A stretch of DNA of 18,341 bases from JBBPZA01 sp038199375 (GTDB lineage: Bacteria; Actinomycetota; Thermoleophilia; Solirubrobacterales; Solirubrobacteraceae), in NCBI GenBank assembly GCA_038199375.1, contig JBBPZA010000124.1, positions 1 through 18,341 on the forward strand. The letters are read 5' to 3'. Every line of letters starts with the position of its first letter. Position 1 is the stretch's first letter. The notes beneath the pieces were generated by a model. The model saw only the letters and a list, made by a program, of their open reading frames with translations. It did no database searches and was not told where the DNA came from. Below, piece after piece: positions 1 through 5,908 of the stretch. Position numbers and translations under genes: made by a program.

Positions 1-445
1 CCATCGGGATCGCTGCAGAGTGGTGGGGGATCATGTTGGTCAGGAAGACCAGATCCACCTCCTGCGGCGAGTCGGCGTCGCGCTCGTCGGCCACGTTCTG
101 GTCCCACACCATCTGCTGGTCGGCCGGGGCAGGCTTCTCGGGCGCATCGAACTGCTCGAGCATCGTCTGCATCTTGGCGATCTCCTGCTTCTGCGCCTCG
201 ACGATCTCCCGTGCGATCGTGGCGACGCGCGGGTCTGCGCCGTCTTCGATCGCGACCTCGGCGGTGCGCAACGCCTGCTTGTGGTGGGGAAGCATCTTCT
301 GGACGAAGCGCACGTCGGTCTGGTTGAACCGCTGTCCGTTCGCCGTCTCCATCGCGTCGTCGCCGTCGCCGCCACCGCAGGCGCCGAGCGTGAGCGCGGC
401 GGACGCCAGCAGGGCGCCGAGGCAGTATTGGCGTCGCAGTCTCAT
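1..445 (-). CDS. DUF305 family lipoprotein, C-terminus cut by window edge
   Basis: 148 codons are visible; the 3' end runs off the window. The start is the ATG at 445-443, preceded by GAAAGG about 8 nt upstream. Residues 1-23 form a lipoprotein signal: basic MRLRR, a hydrophobic stretch and lipobox LGAC with Cys23. A Gly/Asp-rich linker follows. The DUF305 core shows its paired His motifs, MLPHHKQAL at about 51-59 and MIPHHSAAI from about 138, separated by a helical segment rich in Glu, Lys and Gln. DUF305 belongs to the ferritin-like group and its His pairs are often proposed to bind metal (copper in some contexts), but the biochemical role is not settled. The protein should be anchored outside the cell membrane. 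No partner gene is visible on the truncated side. Family call is firm; function is not. Confidence 0.9.
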   Translation of the reverse strand, partial: MRLRRQYCLGALLASAALTLGACGGGDGDDAMETANGQRFNQTDVRFVQKMLPHHKQALRTAEVAIEDGADPRVATIAREIVEAQKQEIAKMQTMLEQFDAPEKPAPADQQMVWDQNVADERDADSPQEVDLVFLTNMIPHHSAAIPM

Positions 446-950
446 GTGGTTGACCTTTCGCGGTTGGGGAGGAGCATGAGCCGCCTACCCGAGACTGGCG
501 GCAGCATGCCCTAACGTCGTAGTTCCTACCGCAGCGTAGGGCAAGGCGGATGCGTTGAGAGCCGGTCGACCCTCATATGGCATCGGTCGGATTGCGGATC
601 GGGCATTTGTCGCGGCTATTGGGCACTGTCTTCGTCGGAGTCTTCGATGTGCCACCCCACCAGGTGCCTCGAGCGGGCCTGCTCTGTCGTCCCGCTTCCG
701 CGGCGAACTCGAGCTTCTCTGGGTGCGACGTCGTGCAATGCAACAGCCACGCGAAAAGCAGAAGCCGGAGGCCACCCATCGCAGGCTTCTCCTATCGGCG
801 CGAAGCGATAACGCCGGCGCATCGCGCGCTGACTCCCGCTGCGGACGAACCGCAGTAGTGCTGGCACGGGCCAAGCGCCTGCCCGCCTTCCCGCGGGAAG
901 CGAGCGTGATCGCCCACAGACACACGACGCGTGCGAACTTCCGAACAGCA
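446..950. other. Non-coding stretch upstream of the DUF305 gene
   Basis: About 500 bp with no convincing gene. Reading frames here give unrelated compositions on both strands and match no family I recognise. An imperfect hairpin lies at 508-542 (GCCCTA pairs with TAGGGC, two further pairs after a bulge, 18-nt loop); it has no T-run and could belong to the leader of the minus-strand DUF305 gene. The stretch looks less GC-skewed by codon position than the flanking genes, as expected for non-coding or decayed DNA. It leads directly into the tRNA-fragment zone. Confidence 0.5.
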
Positions 951-985
951 GGTCGTTGAGAGGATTCGAACCTCTGACCCTTCAG
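951..985 (-). pseudogene. tRNA T-arm and acceptor 3'-strand fragment
   Basis: On the minus strand a perfect T-arm is seen: stem AGAGG/CCTCT around loop TTCGAAT (plus-strand 959-975). It is followed by seven bases CAACGAC and a C in the place of the discriminator base. Nothing upstream can form the matching anticodon stem: the candidate arms GGTCT and CTGAA do not pair. No GTCGTTG 5' acceptor strand is present either. It is therefore a 3' tRNA remnant rather than a gene. Such 3' pieces are what site-specific integration at a tRNA leaves behind. Isotype cannot be told. Confidence 0.5.
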
Positions 986-1025
986 TTCCCGCAGACCGAC
1001 GCGCTGCGCGGGCCGTCAGAGCATT

Positions 1026-1044
1026 TGTCCATGAACTGTCCATG
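1026..1044. repeat. Direct repeat TGTCCATG, 11-bp period
   Basis: TGTCCATG occurs at 1026-1033 and again at 1037-1044, so the copies are exactly one helical turn apart. They lie between the two tRNA-like fragments. This spacing suits a protein bound on one face of the helix, as at recombinase or excisionase sites, but two 8-mers alone are weak evidence. Confidence 0.45.
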
Positions 1045-1108
1045 GCGCGTCGGCTCCATGCGGCGCGGGGCGGCCGGAAAACTGCCGATGTGCAGCGGTT
1101 TCGTTAGA

Positions 1109-1156
1109 GGTGAGCGACGGGACTCGAACCCGCGACCGCCGGGACCACAACCCAGC
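1109..1156 (-). pseudogene. tRNA-His(GTG)-like 3' half
   Basis: The minus strand holds an anticodon arm CTGGG-TTGTGGT-CCCGG (anticodon GTG, histidine), a variable loop, a T-arm GCGGG-TTCGAGT-CCCGT, a 3' acceptor strand CGCTCAC and C73, the discriminator expected for tRNA-His. From about 1157 upward the sequence leaves the tRNA pattern: there is no D-arm with GG and no GTGAGCG 5' acceptor strand within the next 100 bp. The break sits at the 5' side of the anticodon stem, a common crossover boundary for tRNA-targeting integrases. I read it as an attachment-site copy or a broken tRNA-His gene. Confidence 0.6.
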
Positions 1157-1197
1157 GTCGCGCGTCCCCAGACGGCCGCCCCCCTGGCGTGTTGCGC

Positions 1198-1214
1198 CGT
1201 TGCGCAGCGCAACG
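1198..1214. repeat. Perfect 17-bp dyad
   Basis: CGTTGCGC-A-GCGCAACG is a perfect inverted repeat of 8 bp arms around one base. A further GTTGCGC copy lies just before it at 1191-1197, so the same heptamer appears three times in 24 bp. It stands about 40 bp from where the tRNA-His-like fragment breaks off. It may be a protein-binding site or a small hairpin. Confidence 0.5.
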
Positions 1215-1255
1215 AGTGGGCGATTCCGCGCTAAAAACCAACTCGACCGCGCACA

Positions 1256-1274
1256 ATTGCTTCCCGATTGCTTC
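1256..1274. repeat. Direct repeat ATTGCTTC, 11-bp period
   Basis: ATTGCTTC occurs at 1256-1263 and 1267-1274. Its 11-bp period equals that of the TGTCCATG pair at 1026-1044. Both pairs flank the tRNA-His-like fragment. No function can be assigned from sequence alone. Confidence 0.4.
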
Positions 1275-1280
1275 ACGTCC

Positions 1281-1306
1281 GCGGCGTCAAAGCGCTCTAA
1301 CGCCGC
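1281..1306 (-). terminator. Hairpin downstream of tRNA-Gly
   Basis: GCGGCGT (1281-1287) pairs perfectly with ACGCCGC (1300-1306) around a 12-nt loop that contains AGCGCT. On the minus strand it begins 22 nt past the 3' end of tRNA-Gly, a sensible place for a transcription stop. There is no U-tract after it, which is common in GC-rich actinobacteria but lowers confidence. Confidence 0.4.
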
Positions 1307-1328
1307 TCGGGAAGCGTGGTTGGGACAA

Positions 1329-1399
1329 AGCGGGATACGGGAATCGAACCCGTCTCTCCAGCTTGGGAAGCTGGCGTTCTACCGATGAACTAATCCCGC
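1329..1399 (-). tRNA. tRNA-Gly (anticodon CCC)
   Basis: A complete 71-nt cloverleaf reads on the minus strand. Acceptor stem GCGGGAT/ATCCCGC has 7 pairs, the D-arm is GTTC-ATCGGTA-GAAC, the anticodon stem CCAGC/GCTGG encloses loop TTCCCAA so that positions 34-36 read CCC, the variable loop is AGAG, and the T-arm is ACGGG-TTCGATT-CCCGT. The discriminator base is T, usual for bacterial tRNA-Gly. CCA is not encoded and must be added after transcription. It decodes GGG. Confidence 0.96.
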
Positions 1400-1409
1400 G
1401 TGGGTGGGA

Positions 1410-1415
1410 ATTGTA
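1410..1415 (-). promoter_or_regulatory. Putative -10 box of tRNA-Gly
   Basis: TACAAT on the minus strand matches the sigma-70 type -10 consensus at five of six bases. It ends 10 nt before the mature tRNA 5' end. No convincing -35 hexamer is seen; that region partly overlaps the 1432-1444 inverted repeat. Confidence 0.45.
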
Positions 1416-1431
1416 GTCGCGGGTGGGCTTG

Positions 1432-1444
1432 CTCGATGATCGAG
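1432..1444. promoter_or_regulatory. Inverted repeat CTCGAT-G-ATCGAG
   Basis: A perfect 13-bp dyad in the divergent region between tRNA-Gly and the cytochrome c maturation genes. It falls roughly where the -35 element of the tRNA promoter would lie, so it could be an operator. It is one of three dyads in this short region. Confidence 0.35.
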
Positions 1445-1474
1445 GGACTCGGCCGCGGCGGCGGTCGCCCGTGC

Positions 1475-1500
1475 CCCGGCGAGGGTGGATCCTCGCCGGG
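1475..1500. promoter_or_regulatory. Strong GC hairpin upstream of the ccm-type genes
   Basis: CCCGGCGAGG (1475-1484) and CCTCGCCGGG (1491-1500) form a perfect 10-bp stem with six-base loop GTGGAT. It lies between two divergently transcribed genes, so no gene ends here, and no T-run follows on either strand. An RNA leader structure or a DNA-level operator is more likely than a conventional terminator. Confidence 0.4.
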
Positions 1501-1508
1501 TCGGACAT

Positions 1509-1523
1509 GGGTACCGCGTACCC
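1509..1523. promoter_or_regulatory. Operator-like dyad GGGTAC-CGC-GTACCC
   Basis: A perfect 15-bp inverted repeat ending 8 bp before the ATG at 1532. It overlaps the only position where a leaderless-type -10 (TACCCT, a poor match) could sit. A protein bound here would block transcription or early translation of the cassette. The binding protein is unknown. Confidence 0.45.
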
Positions 1524-1531
1524 TAGAGGCG

Positions 1532-2158
1532 ATGCGTCGAACGGCCGTCCCCGCCGTCGTGATCGCCGCCGCGGCGGCGCTCGTCGGGCTGCTCGTCTAC
1601 GGAGTCGCAAGCCGGGGCGCGAGCACGACGATCGACGATGCGCTGGCGCGCGGCAAGCGTGTCGAGGCGCCCGACCGCGCCCTCCCTCTGCTGCACGGCG
1701 GCGGCGAGCGCTCGCTCTCGGACCTGCGGGGCAAGGTGGTCGTGGTGAACTTCTGGGCCTCCTGGTGCACGCCGTGCCGAGCCGAGGCGCCGGTGCTCGA
1801 GCGCACCCAGCGGCGCCTCGCCTCCGCGGGCGGGACCGTCCTCGGGGTCAACTACAAGGACACGACCGACGACGCGCTCGCCTTCGAGCGCGAGCTCGGG
1901 TTGAGCTATGAAAGCGTGCGCGACGCGGAGGGCGAGCTCGCGCGCGATTACGGCACGGTCGCCCTGCCCGAGACCTTCGTGCTCGACCGCAGCGGGCGCG
2001 TCGTCGCCAAGAGCCGGGGAACGGTGACCGATCGCTTCATGGACCGCGCGCTGGCGCCGCTGCTGGGAAACGGGGCGCCGGGCGCGGCCGCGTCGCCGTC
2101 AGGCGGAGCAGCGCCGTCAAACGAAGCACCATCGCCCTCGGGCGGGAGCCCGCCTTGA
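1532..2158 (+). CDS. TlpA/CcmG-type membrane-anchored thioredoxin
   Basis: 208 aa. Residues 7-27 are a hydrophobic anchor (uncleaved signal or N-terminal helix), so the thioredoxin domain faces outward. The active site is WCTPC with Cys79 and Cys82, and the cis-proline loop is ALPET with Pro146. A Ser/Pro/Gly tail of about 30 residues ends the protein. The family (TlpA, ResA, CcmG/DsbE) reduces the CXXCH thiols of apocytochrome c, or other exported disulfides, with electrons from CcdA. The start chosen is ATG 1532 (AGAGG only 2-3 nt away); the frame stays open upstream to 1400, but that part encodes the tRNA promoter region and dyads. The next gene starts inside the stop codon. A dedicated cytochrome c role is inferred from the neighbours; a general thiol reductase is the alternative. 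Confidence 0.9.
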   Translation: MRRTAVPAVVIAAAAALVGLLVYGVASRGASTTIDDALARGKRVEAPDRALPLLHGGGERSLSDLRGKVVVVNFWASWCTPCRAEAPVLERTQRRLASAGGTVLGVNYKDTTDDALAFERELGLSYESVRDAEGELARDYGTVALPETFVLDRSGRVVAKSRGTVTDRFMDRALAPLLGNGAPGAAASPSGGAAPSNEAPSPSGGSPP

Positions 2159-2634
2159 GCGGTAGAAGGGCGGTGACCGCCTTCGCTTTCGCGCTCATTG
2201 CGGCCCTCGCGCTGGCCGGCCCCGCCGGTGCGGCCGAGCCCCGCACGACGCTTCCCGACGTCGAGGACGAGGTGATGTGCGTGGTGTGCGGGACGCCGCT
2301 CAACCTGGCCCAGGCCCCGCAGGCCGACCGCGAGCGCGCGCTCATCCAGGGGCTGATCGACCGGGGCGCGACGAAGGAGCAGATCAAAGAGCGCCTCAAG
2401 GCCGAGTACGGCGAGACGGTGATCGCCCAGCCCGAGAAGGCGGGCTTCGGCCTCGCGGCCTATCTCGTCCCCCTCGCCGGCGCGGCGCTCGCGCTCGCGC
2501 TCCTCGCCGCGACGCTGCCGCGCTGGCTGCGTCGCCGTCGCGACGTGACGGGGGCGCCGGAGCCCGCGTCCCCCACGCCCTCCCCCGCCGAGGCTCGGCG
2601 CCTCGACGAGGAGCTGGCCCGCTTCGAGGGCTGA
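2155..2634 (+). CDS. ccmH: CcmH-type cytochrome c maturation thiol protein
   Basis: 159 aa from a TTG start at 2155-2157 that overlaps the previous TGA; GGGAG lies about 8 nt upstream. Residues 7-27 form a signal peptide ending near AGAAEP. The mature part carries the CcmH signature MCVVCG with Cys42 and Cys45, followed by the small three-helix domain (RALIQGLIDRGATKEQIKERL region) and YGETV. A second hydrophobic helix spans about 101-122, ending in WLRRRR on the cytoplasmic side, then a Pro/Ser-rich tail. CcmH proteins hold the apocytochrome c thiols reduced and present them to the heme-ligation machinery. This matches the single-domain CcmH/NrfF form, without the C-terminal TPR domain of long CcmH. 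Overlap with the TlpA gene and closeness to ccdA support one transcript. Confidence 0.9.
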   Translation: MSGRRAVTAFAFALIAALALAGPAGAAEPRTTLPDVEDEVMCVVCGTPLNLAQAPQADRERALIQGLIDRGATKEQIKERLKAEYGETVIAQPEKAGFGLAAYLVPLAGAALALALLAATLPRWLRRRRDVTGAPEPASPTPSPAEARRLDEELARFEG

Positions 2635-2641
2635 GGACGCC

Positions 2642-3394
2642 GTGCCGTTCGCGTCGGCCGCCGACACCACGGTCCTGGCCGCCTTCGCGGTCGGCTTCGC
2701 GTCGTTCATCTCGCCCTGCGTCCTCCCGCTCGTTCCCGGCTACATCTCCGCCGTCTCCGGTGTGTCGGTGGTCGAGCTGCACGAGGGCGAGCGCGGCCTT
2801 CGGCGCGTGCTCCTTCCCGCCGCGATCTTCTGCCTGAGCTTCACGATCGTCTTCGTCGCCCTCGGCATGACCGCGACAGGCCTCGGCTCCACGCTCGCCG
2901 ACCACCGGGGCGCGCTCGACAAGGTCGCCGGCGCGCTCATCGTCGCCATGGGCTTGCTCTTCGTGCTCACCCCCTTCGTCCCCAAGCTCAACCGGGAGTG
3001 GCGCCCCGACGCGCTCATACGCCGCGCCGGATCGGGAGGCCCGCTGGTCGCCGGCGCGGCCTTCGCCGTCGCATGGACGCCGTGCGTGGGGCCGACGTTG
3101 GGGTCGATCCTCACGGCCGCCGCGACCCGCTCCTCGGTCGGCGAGGGCGGCATCCTGCTGGCCTTCTACTCCGCCGGCCTCGCTGTCCCGTTCCTGCTCA
3201 CCGCGATCGCCTTCGGGCGCGCCACGACCGCCTTCCGCTGGCTGCGCGACCGCTACCTCCTGGTCACCGGCATCGCGGGCGCGGTGCTCATCTTCATGGG
3301 CGTGCTCGTCTTCACGGGCGAGCTGACCCGGCTCAACAGCGAAGCCCAGAAGCTCCTGGCCGACCTGGGGCTGGACTTCATCTACTCGATCTGA
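2642..3394 (+). CDS. ccdA: CcdA-type transmembrane thiol-disulfide electron carrier
   Basis: 250 aa, GTG start with GAGGA at 2633-2637 overlapping the stop of ccmH. The protein is almost wholly hydrophobic with about six membrane helices arranged as two related halves. Each half has the DsbD/CcdA cysteine motif: SPCVLPLVPGYIS near residue 24 in helix 1 and WTPCVGPTLGS near residue 145 in helix 4. CcdA takes electrons from cytoplasmic thioredoxin and passes them to extracytoplasmic thiol proteins, here most likely the TlpA and CcmH products encoded just upstream. The gene ends 7 bp before the convergent argS stop, leaving no room for a dedicated terminator. Family assignment is secure; the partner assignment is inferred from gene order. 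Confidence 0.94.
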   Translation: MPFASAADTTVLAAFAVGFASFISPCVLPLVPGYISAVSGVSVVELHEGERGLRRVLLPAAIFCLSFTIVFVALGMTATGLGSTLADHRGALDKVAGALIVAMGLLFVLTPFVPKLNREWRPDALIRRAGSGGPLVAGAAFAVAWTPCVGPTLGSILTAAATRSSVGEGGILLAFYSAGLAVPFLLTAIAFGRATTAFRWLRDRYLLVTGIAGAVLIFMGVLVFTGELTRLNSEAQKLLADLGLDFIYSI

Positions 3395-3401
3395 AACCCC
3401 G

Positions 3402-5090
3402 CTACATCGACTCTGGAGCGTCCACGCCGAGCAGGTGCAGCGAGCGGGCGATCGTTCGCTGCGAGGCCGCCGAGAGCGCGAGGCGGAAGGACTCGACGCC
3501 GGCCGCCTCTGCCCCCACCACGCGGCAGTCGCGGTAGAAGGCCGTGAAGTCCTGGGCGAGCTCGAGCGCGTAGGCGGCGATACGGTGGGGAGCGCGGCGC
3601 CAGGCAGCCTCGTCGACCTCGGCCGGGAATGCCAGCAGGCGCTTGACCAGCGTCCTCTCGGCCGGGTCGAGGGGGGCCTCGGGTGACTCGTCGGCGTGCA
3701 CCGGCGCGACCTGCCGCGCACCGGCCTTCTCGAGGATCGAGGCGATCCGCGCGTGCGCGTACTGGATGTAGAAGACGGGGTTCTCGCTCGACTGCTCGCG
3801 CGCGAGGTTGAGATCGAGGTCCACCGTCGTGTCGTGGGAGCGCTGAAGGAGGAAGAAGCGCGTCGCGTCGACGCCGATCTCGTCGACGAGGTCATCCAGG
3901 CTGATGAACTCGCCGCGGCGCTTGGACATCGCGGCCCGGCTGCCTCCCTCGAGGACGTTGACGAACTGCATGATGAGCAGCTCCAGCGCATCGGGGTCGC
4001 CGCCGAGCGCCTCGAAGGCGGCCTTCATCCGCGGGACGTAGCCGTGGTGATCGGCCCCCAGCACGTTGATGAGCCGGTCGAAGCCGCGCCCGCGCTTGTG
4101 CTCGTGGTAGGCGATGTCCGACGCGAAGTAGGTGAGCTCACCGGTGGATCGGCGAAGGACTCGGTCCTTGTCGTCTCCGAAGCTCGTCGTCCGCAGCCAG
4201 TCGGCGCCCTCGCGGCGGTAGACATGGCCGCGTCGCTCGAGCCCGGCCAGGACCTCGGCGACCGTACCCCCGTGCAGGCCGCGCTCCGAGAACCAGGAGT
4301 CGAAGTCGACCCGGTAGCGGCGAAGGGTCGTTCGGATGCGCGCCACCATGAGCTCGACGCCCTTCCGGGCAAGCTCGTCGGGATCGCCGTCCTCCGCTCC
4401 CGGGATGTTCTCGGCGAGGTCGCGCACGTAATCGCCCCGGTAGCCGTCCTCGGCGACCTCCTCCCCGCGCGCACGCGCACGAATCGACTCGCCCAGCTTT
4501 CGCACCTGGGTCCCGTGGTCGTTGACGTAGTACTCGCGCGCCACCGTGTGCCCGGAGAAGGCGAGCACCCGTGCGAGCGCGTCGCCGTAGGCCGCGTGGC
4601 GCCCTCCCGCCGCGGTGAGCGGACCGGTCGGGTTGGCCGAGACGAACTCGACGAGGATCCGCTCGGGGCGCTCCGCGATGCCGCCCCCGAACGCCTCACC
4701 CGCCCCGAGCACGTGGCGCAGAGCTTCCCGAAACCAGGCGTCGGCCAGAAAGAGATTGAGGAACCCCGGTCCGGCGACCTCCACCCTGTCCAGGCGACCG
4801 CCCAGTTGAGCGTCCAGCTCCGCGCCGAGGCGCTGGGCGATCGCACGCGGCTGCTCGCCCAGGACCGGCGCGAGGAGCATGGCCGCGTTGGTCGAGTAGT
4901 CGCCGAACTCCGGCTTGGGCGGGCGCTCCAGGGTCGGGGCCGCCCGTGGGGCGCAGCCCGCGCCCCGCAGCTGCGCAGAGGCCTCCTCGACGGCGACGCG
5001 CAGCTGCTCGAGGGGGTTGCCGTGGCCGGGATCGGGAACCCCGGAGCCGGCGCTCCCGCCCCCCATTCCGGCCGCCCCCGGACCTGTCAC
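3402..5090 (-). CDS. argS: Arginyl-tRNA synthetase
   Basis: 562 aa from GTG 5090, whose GTGA overlaps the channel gene stop; ATG 5066 (554 aa) is the alternative. It charges tRNA-Arg with arginine in the cytoplasm. An N-terminal additive domain precedes the catalytic Rossmann fold (EFVSANPTGP near 148-157, EYYVNDHGTQ near 186-195). The KMSKS equivalent is AMSKRRGE with Lys390, followed by DDLVDEIGVDATRFFLL. The all-alpha anticodon-binding domain ends in the usual LLGVDAPESM-type C-terminus. Oddly, the position of the class I HxGH signature reads LTAAGGRHAAYGD, so neither of the two expected histidines is in place. The rest of the core is well kept, so the enzyme is probably active. It is the third gene of a unit with rlmH and a potassium channel. 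Confidence 0.95.
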   Translation of the reverse strand: MTGPGAAGMGGGSAGSGVPDPGHGNPLEQLRVAVEEASAQLRGAGCAPRAAPTLERPPKPEFGDYSTNAAMLLAPVLGEQPRAIAQRLGAELDAQLGGRLDRVEVAGPGFLNLFLADAWFREALRHVLGAGEAFGGGIAERPERILVEFVSANPTGPLTAAGGRHAAYGDALARVLAFSGHTVAREYYVNDHGTQVRKLGESIRARARGEEVAEDGYRGDYVRDLAENIPGAEDGDPDELARKGVELMVARIRTTLRRYRVDFDSWFSERGLHGGTVAEVLAGLERRGHVYRREGADWLRTTSFGDDKDRVLRRSTGELTYFASDIAYHEHKRGRGFDRLINVLGADHHGYVPRMKAAFEALGGDPDALELLIMQFVNVLEGGSRAAMSKRRGEFISLDDLVDEIGVDATRFFLLQRSHDTTVDLDLNLAREQSSENPVFYIQYAHARIASILEKAGARQVAPVHADESPEAPLDPAERTLVKRLLAFPAEVDEAAWRRAPHRIAAYALELAQDFTAFYRDCRVVGAEAAGVESFRLALSAASQRTIARSLHLLGVDAPESM

Positions 5091-5908
5091 CGAGCCCCCA
5101 CCCCAGTCGGGGCGAACAGCGCCTCCAGCCGGTCGAGCGTCCGCGGCGTGCCCAGCGCGACGAGCATGTCGCCCACCTGCAGGACGGTCTCGTCGGGCGG
5201 CTGGGTGACGACCGCTCCACCAGGGCGCCGCACGGCCACCACGATCGCCCCCCCGCGCACGTCGGCGACCGTCCGGCCCTCGCTCTGGCAGCCGGCCCCG
5301 ACCTCGATCTCCTCCACTCGGTACCGCTCGATGCCGGCGCCGCGCAGGATCTCGTCGTCGGAGGGCGAGCCCTCGAGGAAGCGCACGCCGACCGCTTGGG
5401 CGAGCTCGTGGTTGTCGGGGTTCTCGTCGACGACGACGTACTTGGCTCCCCCGGCGTCCAGATCGCGCGCGACCTGCCGGCCCACGCGGCCAAAGCCGCA
5501 GATCACATAGTGGTCGGAGAGGGAGTCGATCATCCGCTGGCGGCGCTCCTCGAGCAGGCCGCTGACGTGGCCGGCGACGAAGAACTCGGTGATCGACACC
5601 AGGCCGTAGAAGAGCGTACCGACGCCCAGCACGATGAGGGCGATCTTCACCGCCTCGGCGTCGGTGTCGGTCGGAGACGGGATGGAGCCCACGGTCGCGA
5701 TGGTGTCGAGGGTCAGCACGAACCCGTTCCACACCGACTGACCGTCCGTCACGACGAAGCCGACGGTCCCCAGGATGCACAGCCCGAGGATGAGGGCGCC
5801 CAAGACCGCGAGGCGGCGGAGGAACAGCAGGAGCTCGCGCCGCGCCCTGGCGCGCACGGAGACCGTGGTGGTGAAGCGGATGAGGTCGTCGATGGACTTC
5901 TGGGCCAT
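5087..5908 (-). CDS. Two-TM potassium channel with shortened RCK domain
   Basis: 273 aa; ATG 5908 shares one base with the rlmH stop (TGATG). Helix 1 spans about 31-52, the pore loop carries TIATVGSIP (filter TVG at 72-74, atypical Ser-Ile after it) and helix 2 about 87-112. The RCK (TrkA-N) domain then begins with CGFGRVGRQVA (GxGxxG at 138-143) and the acidic end of strand 2, VVVDENP. At residues 193-200 the text runs from GIER straight into YRVEEIEV, which in relatives starts the TrkA-C domain; TrkA-C is complete to the end. About 75 residues of the second half of TrkA-N are therefore absent, with the frame kept. Full-length relatives are near 340-350 aa. Such channels conduct K+ and are gated by ligand binding to RCK; gating here may differ or be lost. 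Confidence 0.88.
   Translation of the reverse strand: MAQKSIDDLIRFTTTVSVRARARRELLLFLRRLAVLGALILGLCILGTVGFVVTDGQSVWNGFVLTLDTIATVGSIPSPTDTDAEAVKIALIVLGVGTLFYGLVSITEFFVAGHVSGLLEERRQRMIDSLSDHYVICGFGRVGRQVARDLDAGGAKYVVVDENPDNHELAQAVGVRFLEGSPSDDEILRGAGIERYRVEEIEVGAGCQSEGRTVADVRGGAIVVAVRRPGGAVVTQPPDETVLQVGDMLVALGTPRTLDRLEALFAPTGVGAR

Noticed and set aside
573..779. 68-codon minus-strand frame with a signal-like start (MGGLRLLLFAWLLHC)
   Set aside because: The hydrophobic start is followed by sequence without any domain, there is no ribosome binding site, and other frames of the same stretch look equally open.
1281..1320. A 5' half of a split tRNA (minus GAGCGGCGTTAGAGCGC resembles a D-arm)
   Set aside because: Its acceptor-like bases do not pair with either 3' fragment, and the sequence is better explained by the perfect 7-bp hairpin at 1281-1306.
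956..1416. Short open frames on both strands over the tRNA region, such as minus 982-1212
   Set aside because: They contain the familiar translation of tRNA T-arms (for example GFESRRS or RDSNPRP) and are translation artefacts of RNA sequence.
3696..5510. 604-codon open frame on the plus strand opposite argS and the channel gene
   Set aside because: It mirrors argS codon structure, has low-complexity composition rich in Arg, Val, Asp and Gly, and no domain. Long antisense frames are expected where third positions are nearly always G or C.
5087..5908. A frameshift as explanation for the short RCK domain
   Set aside because: TrkA-N start and TrkA-C are in the same frame and no missing part is found in other frames near 5300-5350; the residues are absent, not shifted.
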